Shown: positions 1 through 3,917 of the stretch, piece after piece
Numbering within the stretch: the first letter of the stretch is position 1
Layout of the letters: each line of letters begins with the position of its first letter
Assembly (NCBI GenBank): GCA_018712425.1
Contig: DVHA01000231.1
Location: 1-5,188, forward strand
DNA: 5,188 nt
Origin: Candidatus Faecivivens stercoravium
GTDB lineage: Bacteria; Bacillota; Clostridia; Oscillospirales; Ruminococcaceae
Direction of reading: 5' to 3'
Translations under genes and position numbers: made by a program
The notes under the pieces: model-generated
What the model saw: the letters and a program-made list of their open reading frames with translations, nothing else
Database searches by the model: none
What the model was told of the DNA's origin: nothing

Positions 1-1
1 T

Positions 2-211
2 GATTGGAACCCGGTTGATAATGTTATGATGCTTTTACAGTTGGAAGATGCCTTTGCGGAACATCTGGCGGAAACGTATACCTTTACCGTCGGTAATTGT
101 ACCGTGCGCTGGGAAGTGTCGATGGAGGGGTTTGACGAAACGTCCATTGGCTACCTTTCCGATGACGAAAACGGTTCGTATGTCCAGACGGTAACGGTCA
201 CAAAACGATAG
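2..211 (+). CDS. 3' end of an unrecognised gene (partial at left edge)
   Basis: The frame is open from the first complete codon (position 2) to a TAG stop at 209-211, giving the last 69 residues of a protein. Two adjacent ATG codons at 26-31 could be read as a start, but no purine-rich ribosome binding site precedes them and the frame continues upstream, so they are probably internal. The visible tail begins DWNPVDN. A probable helix follows (LLQLEDAFAEHLAE), then alternating polar and hydrophobic residues consistent with beta strands (YTFTVGNCTVRWEVS, YVQTVTVTK). It is acidic, with no signal peptide or membrane segment in the part seen. I do not recognise the family. The stop lies immediately before the strong hairpin at 212-248, which supports this being a real gene end. 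Codon use is more mixed and less GC-rich than in rhaB and rhaA. Confidence 0.55.
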   Translation, partial: DWNPVDNVMMLLQLEDAFAEHLAETYTFTVGNCTVRWEVSMEGFDETSIGYLSDDENGSYVQTVTVTKR

Positions 212-257
212 CGAAAACGGCTTCCCGTAAAATGGGAAGCCGTTTTCGTTTATTTAA
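212..257. terminator. Bidirectional intrinsic terminator between convergent genes
   Basis: A perfect 15-bp inverted repeat (212-226 and 234-248) encloses a 7-nt loop. The stem has a GC-rich core (GGCTTCCC/GGGAAGCC) and A4/T4 runs near its base. On the plus strand it is followed by TTTATTTAA, giving a U-rich tail. On the minus strand the stem itself ends in TTTTCG. It starts one base after the stop of the upstream plus-strand gene and lies one base beyond the stop of the convergent minus-strand gene, so it most likely ends both transcripts. Confidence 0.9.
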
Positions 258-744
258 GGTTATTTAAACTGGAGTGGGATACAATCGCTCGAATCGGGAA
301 AAACATGTAGTTTTTCCCCGTTTCCGGACAGGTAAAGTCATGGACGGCCCCGGCCAATGTAAGGCCGTTTGATTTTATGTAGTCCAGCATCCTGCTAAAT
401 GTGTGTTCATCCTCCGCTTCGGTATAGAGATATTCATAACCCGGGATTGTCCATTTTATCCAGCCCTCCGGTGCTTCTGCGTCATGGCCGCATTCAACGC
501 CGGCGAGGTATAAACCTTTGCTGAAATCCTCTTCCCAGGGCTTAAACGAGCGGGAAAAATCCGACATGGCACCCCAGATTCCCAGCAGTTTCCCTTGCTC
601 ATCCTTTTTCGCCAGATGCTGCACTTCGCCAAAATGTGCGTTGGCGTCCTCCCACAATTTCCGAATAAAATTCGGGCCGTCCAAAGTGGAACCTTCCTTG
701 CCGATGACGGCAAACGATTCTTTTATACATCTTTCAATCTTCAT
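250..744 (-). CDS. GyrI-like / AraC-type effector-binding domain protein
   Basis: A 164-residue stand-alone protein that looks like the small-molecule-binding fold of the GyrI-like/AraC effector-binding (SOUL-like) superfamily, with no DNA-binding domain attached. The visible pattern is an N-terminal strand (MKIERCIKESFAVIGKEGS), a helix with FIRKLWEDANAHFGEV near residues 26-41, GIWGAMSDF near 55-63, a GLYLAGVEC strand at 77-85, then GWIKWTIPGYEYLYTEAE near 94-111. In this family an acidic residue in the last segment often contacts cationic ligands. The frame extends upstream to an ATG at 756, but that ATG overlaps GGAGG at 750-754, which sits 5 nt ahead of the ATG at 742-744, so the shorter start is preferred. 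Such proteins bind drugs or metabolites, or modulate gyrase. The ligand here is unknown and no link to rhamnose is evident. It may be read through from the deoR transcript, since no clear promoter of its own is visible. Confidence 0.75.
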   Translation of the reverse strand: MKIERCIKESFAVIGKEGSTLDGPNFIRKLWEDANAHFGEVQHLAKKDEQGKLLGIWGAMSDFSRSFKPWEEDFSKGLYLAGVECGHDAEAPEGWIKWTIPGYEYLYTEAEDEHTFSRMLDYIKSNGLTLAGAVHDFTCPETGKNYMFFPIRAIVSHSSLNNLK

Positions 745-749
745 ATAAA

Positions 750-754
750 CCTCC
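750..754 (-). promoter_or_regulatory. Ribosome binding site that fixes the effector-binding gene start
   Basis: On the minus strand GGAGG is followed after 5 nt by the ATG at 742-744. The upstream in-frame ATG (754-756) is partly inside this site and has no such motif before it, so translation should begin at 744. Confidence 0.7.
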
Positions 755-793
755 ATAAATGCCGGCTTTTGGGCGCATGGGCGCTATCCCCAT

Positions 794-829
794 GGAGGCG
801 GCTTACCTTAAATGCGGAAAGCCGCCTCC
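794..829. repeat. GC-rich intergenic hairpin without a U-run
   Basis: A perfect 11-bp inverted repeat (GGAGGCGGCTT at 794-804, AAGCCGCCTCC at 819-829) with a 14-nt loop, lying between the small ORF and the effector-binding gene. Neither side has a T-run, so it does not look like a standard intrinsic terminator in either direction. It may stabilise or process the 3' end of the minus-strand transcript from deoR and the small ORF, or it may be a dispersed extragenic palindrome. The base of the minus-strand 5' arm can also pair locally (GCGGA with TCCGC), a weak competing structure. Confidence 0.6.
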
Positions 830-846
830 GCCGGGGGCTCAGGACA

Positions 847-975
847 TCACTTTGCCATCTCCTCGACCATCCGCCGGAAACCGTCGTAGGTCGTCTCTTC
901 CGGCAGCCAGGGGGTCATCTTGGGCAGGTCGTGGCAGAGGGCGGTATACCCGTCCATCGGGAAGTAGTTTTCCAT
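847..975 (-). CDS. 42-aa small protein of unknown function, or truncated gene remnant
   Basis: The ATG at 973-975 is preceded on the minus strand by GGAGGTGA (981-988) with a 5-nt spacer, almost a perfect match to the 16S anti-Shine-Dalgarno. The ORF runs 42 codons to a TGA at 847-849. The product begins MENYFPMDGYTALCHD, contains KMTPWLPEE, and ends TYDGFRRMVEEMAK, so the last third should be an amphipathic helix. Codons end mostly in G or C, like rhaB and rhaA, and unlike random intergenic DNA. It starts 41 bp after the deoR stop on the same strand and is probably co-transcribed with it. No signal peptide or membrane segment is seen. The abrupt end in a helix leaves two readings: a genuine microprotein, or the first 42 codons of a larger enzyme cut off by deletion. 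I have a weak, unchecked impression that the HD..KM.PW.PEE.TY.GF pattern resembles the N-terminus of a larger TIM-barrel, glycoside-hydrolase-like family. I see no continuation in the other frames. Confidence 0.65.
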   Translation of the reverse strand: MENYFPMDGYTALCHDLPKMTPWLPEETTYDGFRRMVEEMAK

Positions 976-1016
976 TGGCTTCACCTCCGGATTAGGATAT
1001 CCCGGTGCGGTTTAAT

Positions 1017-1796
1017 TTATGCCTTCGGTTTTGCCTCTTCGGGCCAGAGGATTTTGACGCCGCCCTGCCGGAGGGCCGCCTGGATGTTTTCCGGCGGCGG
1101 GGCGTCGGTTACCAGCAGGTCAATCCCCGACAGGGGGCAGATCTCGTAGAGGCAGCTGGCTCCAAACTTGCTCTGGTCGCAGAGCAGCACCTTCCGGCCC
1201 GACTGGGCGAGCATCTGCCGCTTGATCGCCCCCTGTTCCAGCGTGCTTTCGCTGATGCCGGTCTCGGTCACGCCGCCGCAGGAGATGAAGCAGTAGTCGG
1301 GGTGCAGCCGGGAGAGGTAGGAGAGGGTGTCCGCCCCGTAGAGGGAACCGGTGTTCGGCCGAACCGTCCCACAGGCGATGACCACCCGGATGTCCGGGTC
1401 TTCGGCCAGGAGCAGGGCGTTGCGGAGGCCGTTGGTGATGACCGTCAGCCCGGCAATCCCCGAAAGGGCGGGGATCATCGCCCCGGCGGTCGAGCTGGAG
1501 TCGATAAAGATTGAACTGGACGGGACCACCAGCCCCGCCCCCAGTTCGCCGATTATTTTTTTCTCCCGGCGGTTTTGCTGCTCCCGGACCCGGGCCGAGG
1601 CCTCGTCGCCGCTGGACTCAAACAGCACCGCCCCGCCGTGGGACCGGCGGATGAGCCCCTCGTTTTCCATCTGCGCCAGGTCCCGGCGGATGGTCGAGCC
1701 GGAGGCGTAGAGCATCTGGGAGAGTTCCGCCACTGTCGCCGACTTTTTCCGGCGGAGGATGGCTAGAATTTCCTCCTGCCGCTCCAGGGTGAGCAT
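1017..1796 (-). CDS. DeoR/GlpR-family transcriptional regulator, probable rhamnose repressor
   Basis: A 259-residue protein with the normal DeoR-family length and order. Residues 1-56 form the N-terminal winged helix-turn-helix: RQEEILAIL, then VAELSQMLYASGSTIRRDLAQME as the HTH core, then the family signature GLIRRSHGGA. The rest is a DeoR C-terminal sugar-phosphate sensor with an isomerase-like fold: IFIDSSSTAG near 96-105, VITNG at 119-123, FISCGGVTETGIS near 170-182, and LLCDQSKFG near 204-212. Such proteins usually repress a neighbouring sugar operon and release DNA on binding a phosphorylated intermediate. DeoR-type regulators of rhamnose genes are known in some bacteria. The gene is divergent from rhaB across a 183-bp gap with a candidate operator, so control of rhaB and of itself is the simplest inference. 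The effector, perhaps L-rhamnulose 1-phosphate or L-rhamnulose, is not visible from sequence. The start is fixed by AAGGAGG at 1804-1810, 7 nt before the ATG. Confidence 0.93.
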   Translation of the reverse strand: MLTLERQEEILAILRRKKSATVAELSQMLYASGSTIRRDLAQMENEGLIRRSHGGAVLFESSGDEASARVREQQNRREKKIIGELGAGLVVPSSSIFIDSSSTAGAMIPALSGIAGLTVITNGLRNALLLAEDPDIRVVIACGTVRPNTGSLYGADTLSYLSRLHPDYCFISCGGVTETGISESTLEQGAIKRQMLAQSGRKVLLCDQSKFGASCLYEICPLSGIDLLVTDAPPPENIQAALRQGGVKILWPEEAKPKA

Positions 1797-1803
1797 TTGA
1801 TCC

Positions 1804-1810
1804 CCTCCTT
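1804..1810 (-). promoter_or_regulatory. Ribosome binding site of the deoR-type gene
   Basis: On the minus strand AAGGAGG lies 7 nt before the ATG at 1794-1796. This confirms the start and is stronger than the site in front of rhaB. Confidence 0.85.
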
Positions 1811-1838
1811 TTGGGTAAATCTGGAGTTTTCTGCTCCT

Positions 1839-1867
1839 ATTATCGCTTATTTTTGCTCATTTGTCAA
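1839..1867 (-). promoter_or_regulatory. Sigma-A type promoter for the deoR-family gene
   Basis: On the minus strand a perfect -35 TTGACA (1862-1867) is separated by exactly 17 bp from GATAAT (1839-1844), which matches the -10 consensus at five of six positions. Transcription should start near 1832, leaving a leader of about 35 nt with the ribosome binding site. The left arm of the candidate operator (1851-1865) lies in the spacer and -35, as expected for autorepression. Confidence 0.85.
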
Positions 1868-1900
1868 GTTGCCGGTCAAATATAGACAATTTCAGCAAAA
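1851..1900. promoter_or_regulatory. Candidate operator: nested interrupted dyad across both divergent promoters
   Basis: The outer arms TTTTGCT (1851-1857) and AGCAAAA (1894-1900) are perfect inverted repeats. The inner arms TTGTC (1861-1865) and GACAA (1885-1889) are a second pair with almost the same centre (about 1875). Each half therefore reads TTTTGCT, then 3 or 4 nt, then TTGTC. One half overlies the deoR -35 and spacer; the other overlies the rhaB -35 and spacer. A T-rich half-site of this kind would suit a DeoR-family protein. Binding by the neighbouring regulator is inferred, not shown. Confidence 0.6.
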
Positions 1901-1911
1901 TGTGTTATCCT
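1883..1911 (+). promoter_or_regulatory. Probable promoter of rhaB
   Basis: TAGACA (1883-1888, five of six matches to the -35 consensus) is followed after 17 bp by TATCCT (1906-1911, four of six). An extended -10 TG lies at 1903-1904. Transcription would start near 1918, giving a leader of about 60 nt with one hairpin. It is weaker than the deoR promoter opposite it, which suits a regulated or activator-assisted gene. The two -35 boxes are only 15 bp apart. Confidence 0.6.
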
Positions 1912-1935
1912 GAATCTAGCAACTAAAACGGCTTG

Positions 1936-1953
1936 CGGCCGGGTGTCCGGCCG
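1936..1953 (+). other. Small hairpin in the rhaB leader
   Basis: A perfect 7-bp stem CGGCCGG/CCGGCCG (1936-1942 and 1947-1953) closes a 4-nt GTGT loop, between the predicted transcription start and the ribosome binding site. No U-run follows, so it is not a terminator. It ends about 11 bp before the purine-rich ribosome binding stretch and could affect messenger stability or access. No riboswitch class is recognised. Confidence 0.5.
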
Positions 1954-1979
1954 GTATATTTGGAAAGGAAGGGAAGCCT

Positions 1980-3446
1980 TTGAAACGGATTCTGGCTTTT
2001 GACTTTGGCGCTTCCAGCGGGCGGGCGATGCTGTTTACCTATGAAAGCGGCGCGCTCGGGATGGAGGAGATCCACCGCTTTTCAAACGACCCGGTGCCGG
2101 TAAACGGCACCCTCTACTGGGACGTCCTGCGGCTCTGGCACGAGATCCGCACCGCCCTCACCAAAGCGGCAAATCTCGGTGGGTTCGACGCGGTCGGCAT
2201 CGACACCTGGGGGGTTGATTTCGGCCTTCTGGACAGGCGTGGGGACCTCGTGGGCAACCCGGTCAACTACCGCGACCGGCGGACGGTCCCGATGCCGGAA
2301 GAGGTGTTCAAAACCGTCCCCCAGGGGGAGATTTACGCCCGCACCGGCATCCAGTTTATGCACTTCAACACCCTCTACCAGCTCTACTACTTGGCGTCCC
2401 GGGAGCCGGAGAAGCTTCAGAATACCGAGATGCTGCTCCAGATCCCCGACCTCTTCGCCTACTTTCTCACCGGCGTCAAGAAGGGGGAGCGGACCAACGC
2501 CTCCACCACCAATATGTTAAACCCGGTCACCCGGGAGTGGGATGTGGAGCTCCTCGAAAAGCTGGGGATCCCCGCCCGCATCCTCCCGCCGCTTGTGGAC
2601 GCCGGGATCGTCTACGGCAGCCTCCGCCCCGAACTCTGCAAGGAGCTGGGGCTTCCGGAAGTCCCGGTTATCGCCGTCGGCACCCATGACACCGCCTCGG
2701 CGGTCGCCGCCGCCCCGGCGGAGGAGGCGGACTTTGTCTACATCAGCTGCGGCACCTGGAGCCTCTTCGGCACCGAGAGCGCCGTCCCTGTCCTGACTCG
2801 CGAGAGCGAAGCCTTCAACTTTACAAATGAGGGCGGCTACGCCGGAACGACCAGGCTCCTCAAAAACATCATGGGCCTCTGGCTCATCCAGGAGTCCCGC
2901 CGCCAGTGGAAGCGGGAAGGGGAGGAGGTCTCCTTCAACCAGCTGGAACAGGAGGCGCTGGCCTCGAAACCCTTCCAGTGCTTCGTCGACGTCGACGCCC
3001 CCGAATTCGAGGGGCCGGGCGACCTGCCGGGGAATGTGAAGGAATACTGCCGCCGGACGGGGCAGCATGTGCCGGAGACCCGGGGCGAGGTGATGCGCTG
3101 CATTTACGAGAGCCTTGCAATGAAGTACAAATACACCTTTGAAAACCTCCAGAAGATCACCGGCAAGCATTACCACACCATCCACATCCTCGGCGGCGGC
3201 ATCAAGGACGGGCTGCTCTGCCGGATGACGGCGGACGCCTGCGGGGTGCCGGTCAAGGCCGGGCCGGCCGAGGCGACAGTCACCGGCAACGCTTTGGTGC
3301 AGCTGATTGCGCTGGGCGAGATCAAAGACCTCTCCGAGGCCCGGAAGGTGGTCCGCGATTCGACGCCGCTTAAGGTGTACGCCCCTTCTTCCCCGGAAGA
3401 GTGGGACGCCCATTACGGCGCTTTCCTCAAAGCCATCGGCAGATAA
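1980..3446 (+). CDS. rhaB: Rhamnulokinase (RhaB), FGGY carbohydrate kinase family
   Basis: A cytoplasmic 488-residue kinase that phosphorylates L-rhamnulose with ATP to L-rhamnulose 1-phosphate, the second step of rhamnose breakdown. The length matches the family (about 480-490). Both actin-like FGGY domains are complete: the N-terminal phosphate-binding loop AFDFGASSGR (residues 6-15), GIDTWGVDFGLLD (73-85), NYRDRR (96-101), the catalytic-base segment GTHDTASAV (234-242) with D237, aligning with the catalytic aspartate of E. coli RhaB, the SCGTWSLFGTE segment (256-266), and the C-terminal ATP-site motif HILGGGIKDGLLC (402-414) followed by AGPAEATVTGNALVQL. The start is TTG at 1980. The next in-frame ATG falls inside the phosphate-binding domain, and the purine-rich stretch AAGGAAGGG (1965-1973) ends 6 nt before the TTG. 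It is divergent from the DeoR regulator and upstream of rhaA, and is probably repressed without rhamnose. No frameshift or missing key residue is seen. Confidence 0.97.
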   Translation: MKRILAFDFGASSGRAMLFTYESGALGMEEIHRFSNDPVPVNGTLYWDVLRLWHEIRTALTKAANLGGFDAVGIDTWGVDFGLLDRRGDLVGNPVNYRDRRTVPMPEEVFKTVPQGEIYARTGIQFMHFNTLYQLYYLASREPEKLQNTEMLLQIPDLFAYFLTGVKKGERTNASTTNMLNPVTREWDVELLEKLGIPARILPPLVDAGIVYGSLRPELCKELGLPEVPVIAVGTHDTASAVAAAPAEEADFVYISCGTWSLFGTESAVPVLTRESEAFNFTNEGGYAGTTRLLKNIMGLWLIQESRRQWKREGEEVSFNQLEQEALASKPFQCFVDVDAPEFEGPGDLPGNVKEYCRRTGQHVPETRGEVMRCIYESLAMKYKYTFENLQKITGKHYHTIHILGGGIKDGLLCRMTADACGVPVKAGPAEATVTGNALVQLIALGEIKDLSEARKVVRDSTPLKVYAPSSPEEWDAHYGAFLKAIGR

Positions 3447-3458
3447 CGGCGGGGTTTT

Positions 3459-3472
3459 GTGGGAATCCCCAC
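3459..3472. repeat. Short hairpin just after rhaB
   Basis: GTGGG (3459-3463) pairs with CCCAC (3468-3472) around AATC. It begins 12 bp after the rhaB stop but lacks a following T-run, so it is at best a transcript-end stabiliser. The 10-mer TTTGTGGGAA overlapping it (3456-3465) recurs at 3515-3524 in the loop of the next foldback. Confidence 0.4.
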
Positions 3473-3491
3473 GGCTGCCCGCTGGCTTACC

Positions 3492-3546
3492 CCAAGCGGA
3501 AGTTCTCCCCTGGCTTTGTGGGAACCGGGGGAGAGGAGCCGCTTGG
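3492..3546. repeat. Long GC-rich foldback in the rhaB-rhaA spacer
   Basis: The outer arms CCAAGCGG (3492-3499) and CCGCTTGG (3539-3546) are perfect inverted repeats. After a 4-by-4 internal loop, the inner arms 3504-3513 and 3525-3534 pair over 10 bp, nine Watson-Crick plus one G-T wobble, leaving an 11-nt loop. The symmetry suggests an evolved structural unit rather than chance. There is no T-run downstream, so it is not a canonical terminator. It may be a dispersed extragenic palindrome or a messenger-stability element between the two coding regions. Confidence 0.65.
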
Positions 3547-3577
3547 CTGCCGCTCATATACAGGTTTGTTTACAGAA

Positions 3578-3592
3578 ACGGCGTTTTGCCGT
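3578..3592. repeat. Short hairpin ACGGC/GCCGT
   Basis: ACGGC (3578-3582) and GCCGT (3588-3592) enclose a GTTTT loop. The stem is only 5 bp and no T-run follows the 3' arm, so this is a weak structure, listed because it sits between the long foldback and the tandem repeat. Confidence 0.3.
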
Positions 3593-3601
3593 ACCGATGA
3601 A

Positions 3602-3636
3602 ATGAAAAATGAAGATTGAAGAATGCAGAATGAAAA
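3602..3636. repeat. Seven-nucleotide tandem repeat, five units
   Basis: Five contiguous 7-nt units read ATGAAAA, ATGAAGA, TTGAAGA, ATGCAGA, ATGAAAA, consensus ATGAARA. Partial units flank them (ATGAA at 3597-3601 and ATGATG at 3637-3642). The period is exact and variation is by substitution only. Seven is not a multiple of three and no ribosome binding site is present, so it is not coding. It resembles short tandemly repeated heptamers known from intergenic DNA of several bacterial groups. Confidence 0.75.
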
Positions 3637-3721
3637 ATGATGTTTAACCGATGCTGAAACGTAAGAATCGGCGCTGGCGTTAAAGTGACAAAGAAACGGG
3701 CGAAGATCAGAAGTTTAGGGT

Positions 3722-3743
3722 CAAGCCCTTTTTAAAGGGCTTG
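3722..3743. repeat. Perfect 10-bp palindromic foldback
   Basis: CAAGCCCTTT (3722-3731) and AAAGGGCTTG (3734-3743) are perfect inverted repeats separated by TT. The stem is long, but the tail is CGGGAG and not U-rich, so it is not a standard plus-strand terminator. It directly abuts the second foldback at 3744-3788, and its AAAGGGC arm can also pair with GCCCTTT at 3763-3769. Confidence 0.7.
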
Positions 3744-3788
3744 CGGGAGTGGAGAGGGCAGAGCCCTTTCCCAGGCACCCACCTCCCG
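3744..3788. repeat. Second foldback of a compound repeat-like element
   Basis: The outer arms CGGGAG (3744-3749) and CTCCCG (3783-3788) pair, and the stem continues with TGG/CCA (3750-3752 with 3779-3781) past a one-base bulge. Inside, AGGGC (3755-3759) and GCCCT (3763-3767) form a hairpin with a 3-nt loop. With the preceding palindrome it makes a compact structured unit of about 67 bp (3722-3788), typical in shape of interspersed extragenic repeats. Copy number in the genome cannot be judged here. Confidence 0.55.
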
Positions 3789-3843
3789 TACTTCCGAAAC
3801 TGGCCACAGCTTTGCCACTGATAACGAAGGGTGCGCAGCACAC

Positions 3844-3869
3844 AAAATATGATAAAAAATATGATAAAA
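3844..3869. repeat. Overlapping AT-rich direct repeat with two TATGAT boxes
   Basis: The 14-mer AAAATATGATAAAA occurs at 3844-3857 and again at 3856-3869, a 12-bp period. Each copy contains TATGAT, five of six matches to a -10 box (3848-3853 and 3860-3865). No good -35 lies 16-18 bp upstream of either, so a promoter for rhaA is possible but not established. The repeat could instead be a pair of regulator half-sites. Confidence 0.55.
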
Positions 3870-3870
3870 A

Positions 3871-3884
3871 CAGAATCGATTCTG
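3871..3884. promoter_or_regulatory. Perfect 14-bp palindrome upstream of rhaA, candidate operator
   Basis: CAGAATCGATTCTG is fully self-complementary with no spacer, and ends 33 bp before the rhaA start codon. It directly follows the two TATGAT boxes, so a bound repressor would block a promoter there. It does not resemble the dyad between the deoR-type gene and rhaB, so a different regulator, or no regulator, is equally possible. Confidence 0.45.
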
Positions 3885-3904
3885 CCTTCCAACCTCAACC
3901 ACAG

Positions 3905-3910
3905 AAAGGA
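3905..3910 (+). promoter_or_regulatory. Ribosome binding site that decides the rhaA start
   Basis: AAAGGA lies 7 nt before the ATG at 3918-3920. The in-frame ATG at 3912-3914 is only 1 nt from it and the in-frame GTG at 3831 has no such motif, so 3918 is preferred. Confidence 0.75.
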
Positions 3911-3917
3911 AATGACT

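Larger units (their letters stand above)
3447..3917. other. 471-bp rhaB-rhaA spacer without a convincing gene
   Basis: No frame here has both a credible start with a ribosome binding site and a protein-like sequence. Open frames that enter it are extensions or shadows of rhaB and rhaA. Instead it holds, in order, a small hairpin (3459-3472), a long GC-rich foldback (3492-3546), a short hairpin (3578-3592), a 7-nt tandem repeat (3602-3636), a compound foldback (3722-3788), an AT-rich direct repeat (3844-3869), a palindrome (3871-3884) and the rhaA ribosome binding site (3905-3910). No clear intrinsic terminator ends rhaB, so read-through into rhaA is possible. The gap is far longer than usual between rhaB and rhaA of one operon, and looks like accumulated repeat elements plus a local control region for rhaA. 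Confidence 0.7.

Noticed and set aside
745..756. Upstream ATG giving a 168-residue effector-binding protein
   Set aside because: That ATG overlaps the GGAGG that serves the ATG at 742-744.
595..1149. Plus-strand open frame across the effector-binding gene, the small ORF and the regulator 3' end
   Set aside because: It crosses three better-supported minus-strand genes and two intergenic regions, and the product looks random.
2517..3557. Minus-strand open frame of 346 codons antisense to rhaB
   Set aside because: It is a shadow of GC-rich rhaB coding: the product is rich in G, A, R, P and D with no recognisable domain, and rhaB itself is unambiguous.
3459..3592. rhaB intrinsic terminator
   Set aside because: Several hairpins are present, but none is followed by a T-run on the plus strand.
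3602..3642. CRISPR-like array
   Set aside because: The repeats are contiguous 7-mers without unique spacers, and no cas genes are present.
3648..3671. CCGAT...ATCGG inverted repeat
   Set aside because: Only 5-bp arms across 14 nt; expected by chance in a region of this length.
3831..3917. Longer rhaA form beginning at GTG 3831
   Set aside because: The extra 29 residues run through the AT-rich repeats and palindrome, are absent from known RhaA, and have no ribosome binding site; AAAGGA supports ATG 3918.
3447..3917. Single miniature transposon with terminal inverted repeats filling the spacer
   Set aside because: I could not find matching terminal repeats at the two ends or a target-site duplication, so boundaries cannot be claimed.
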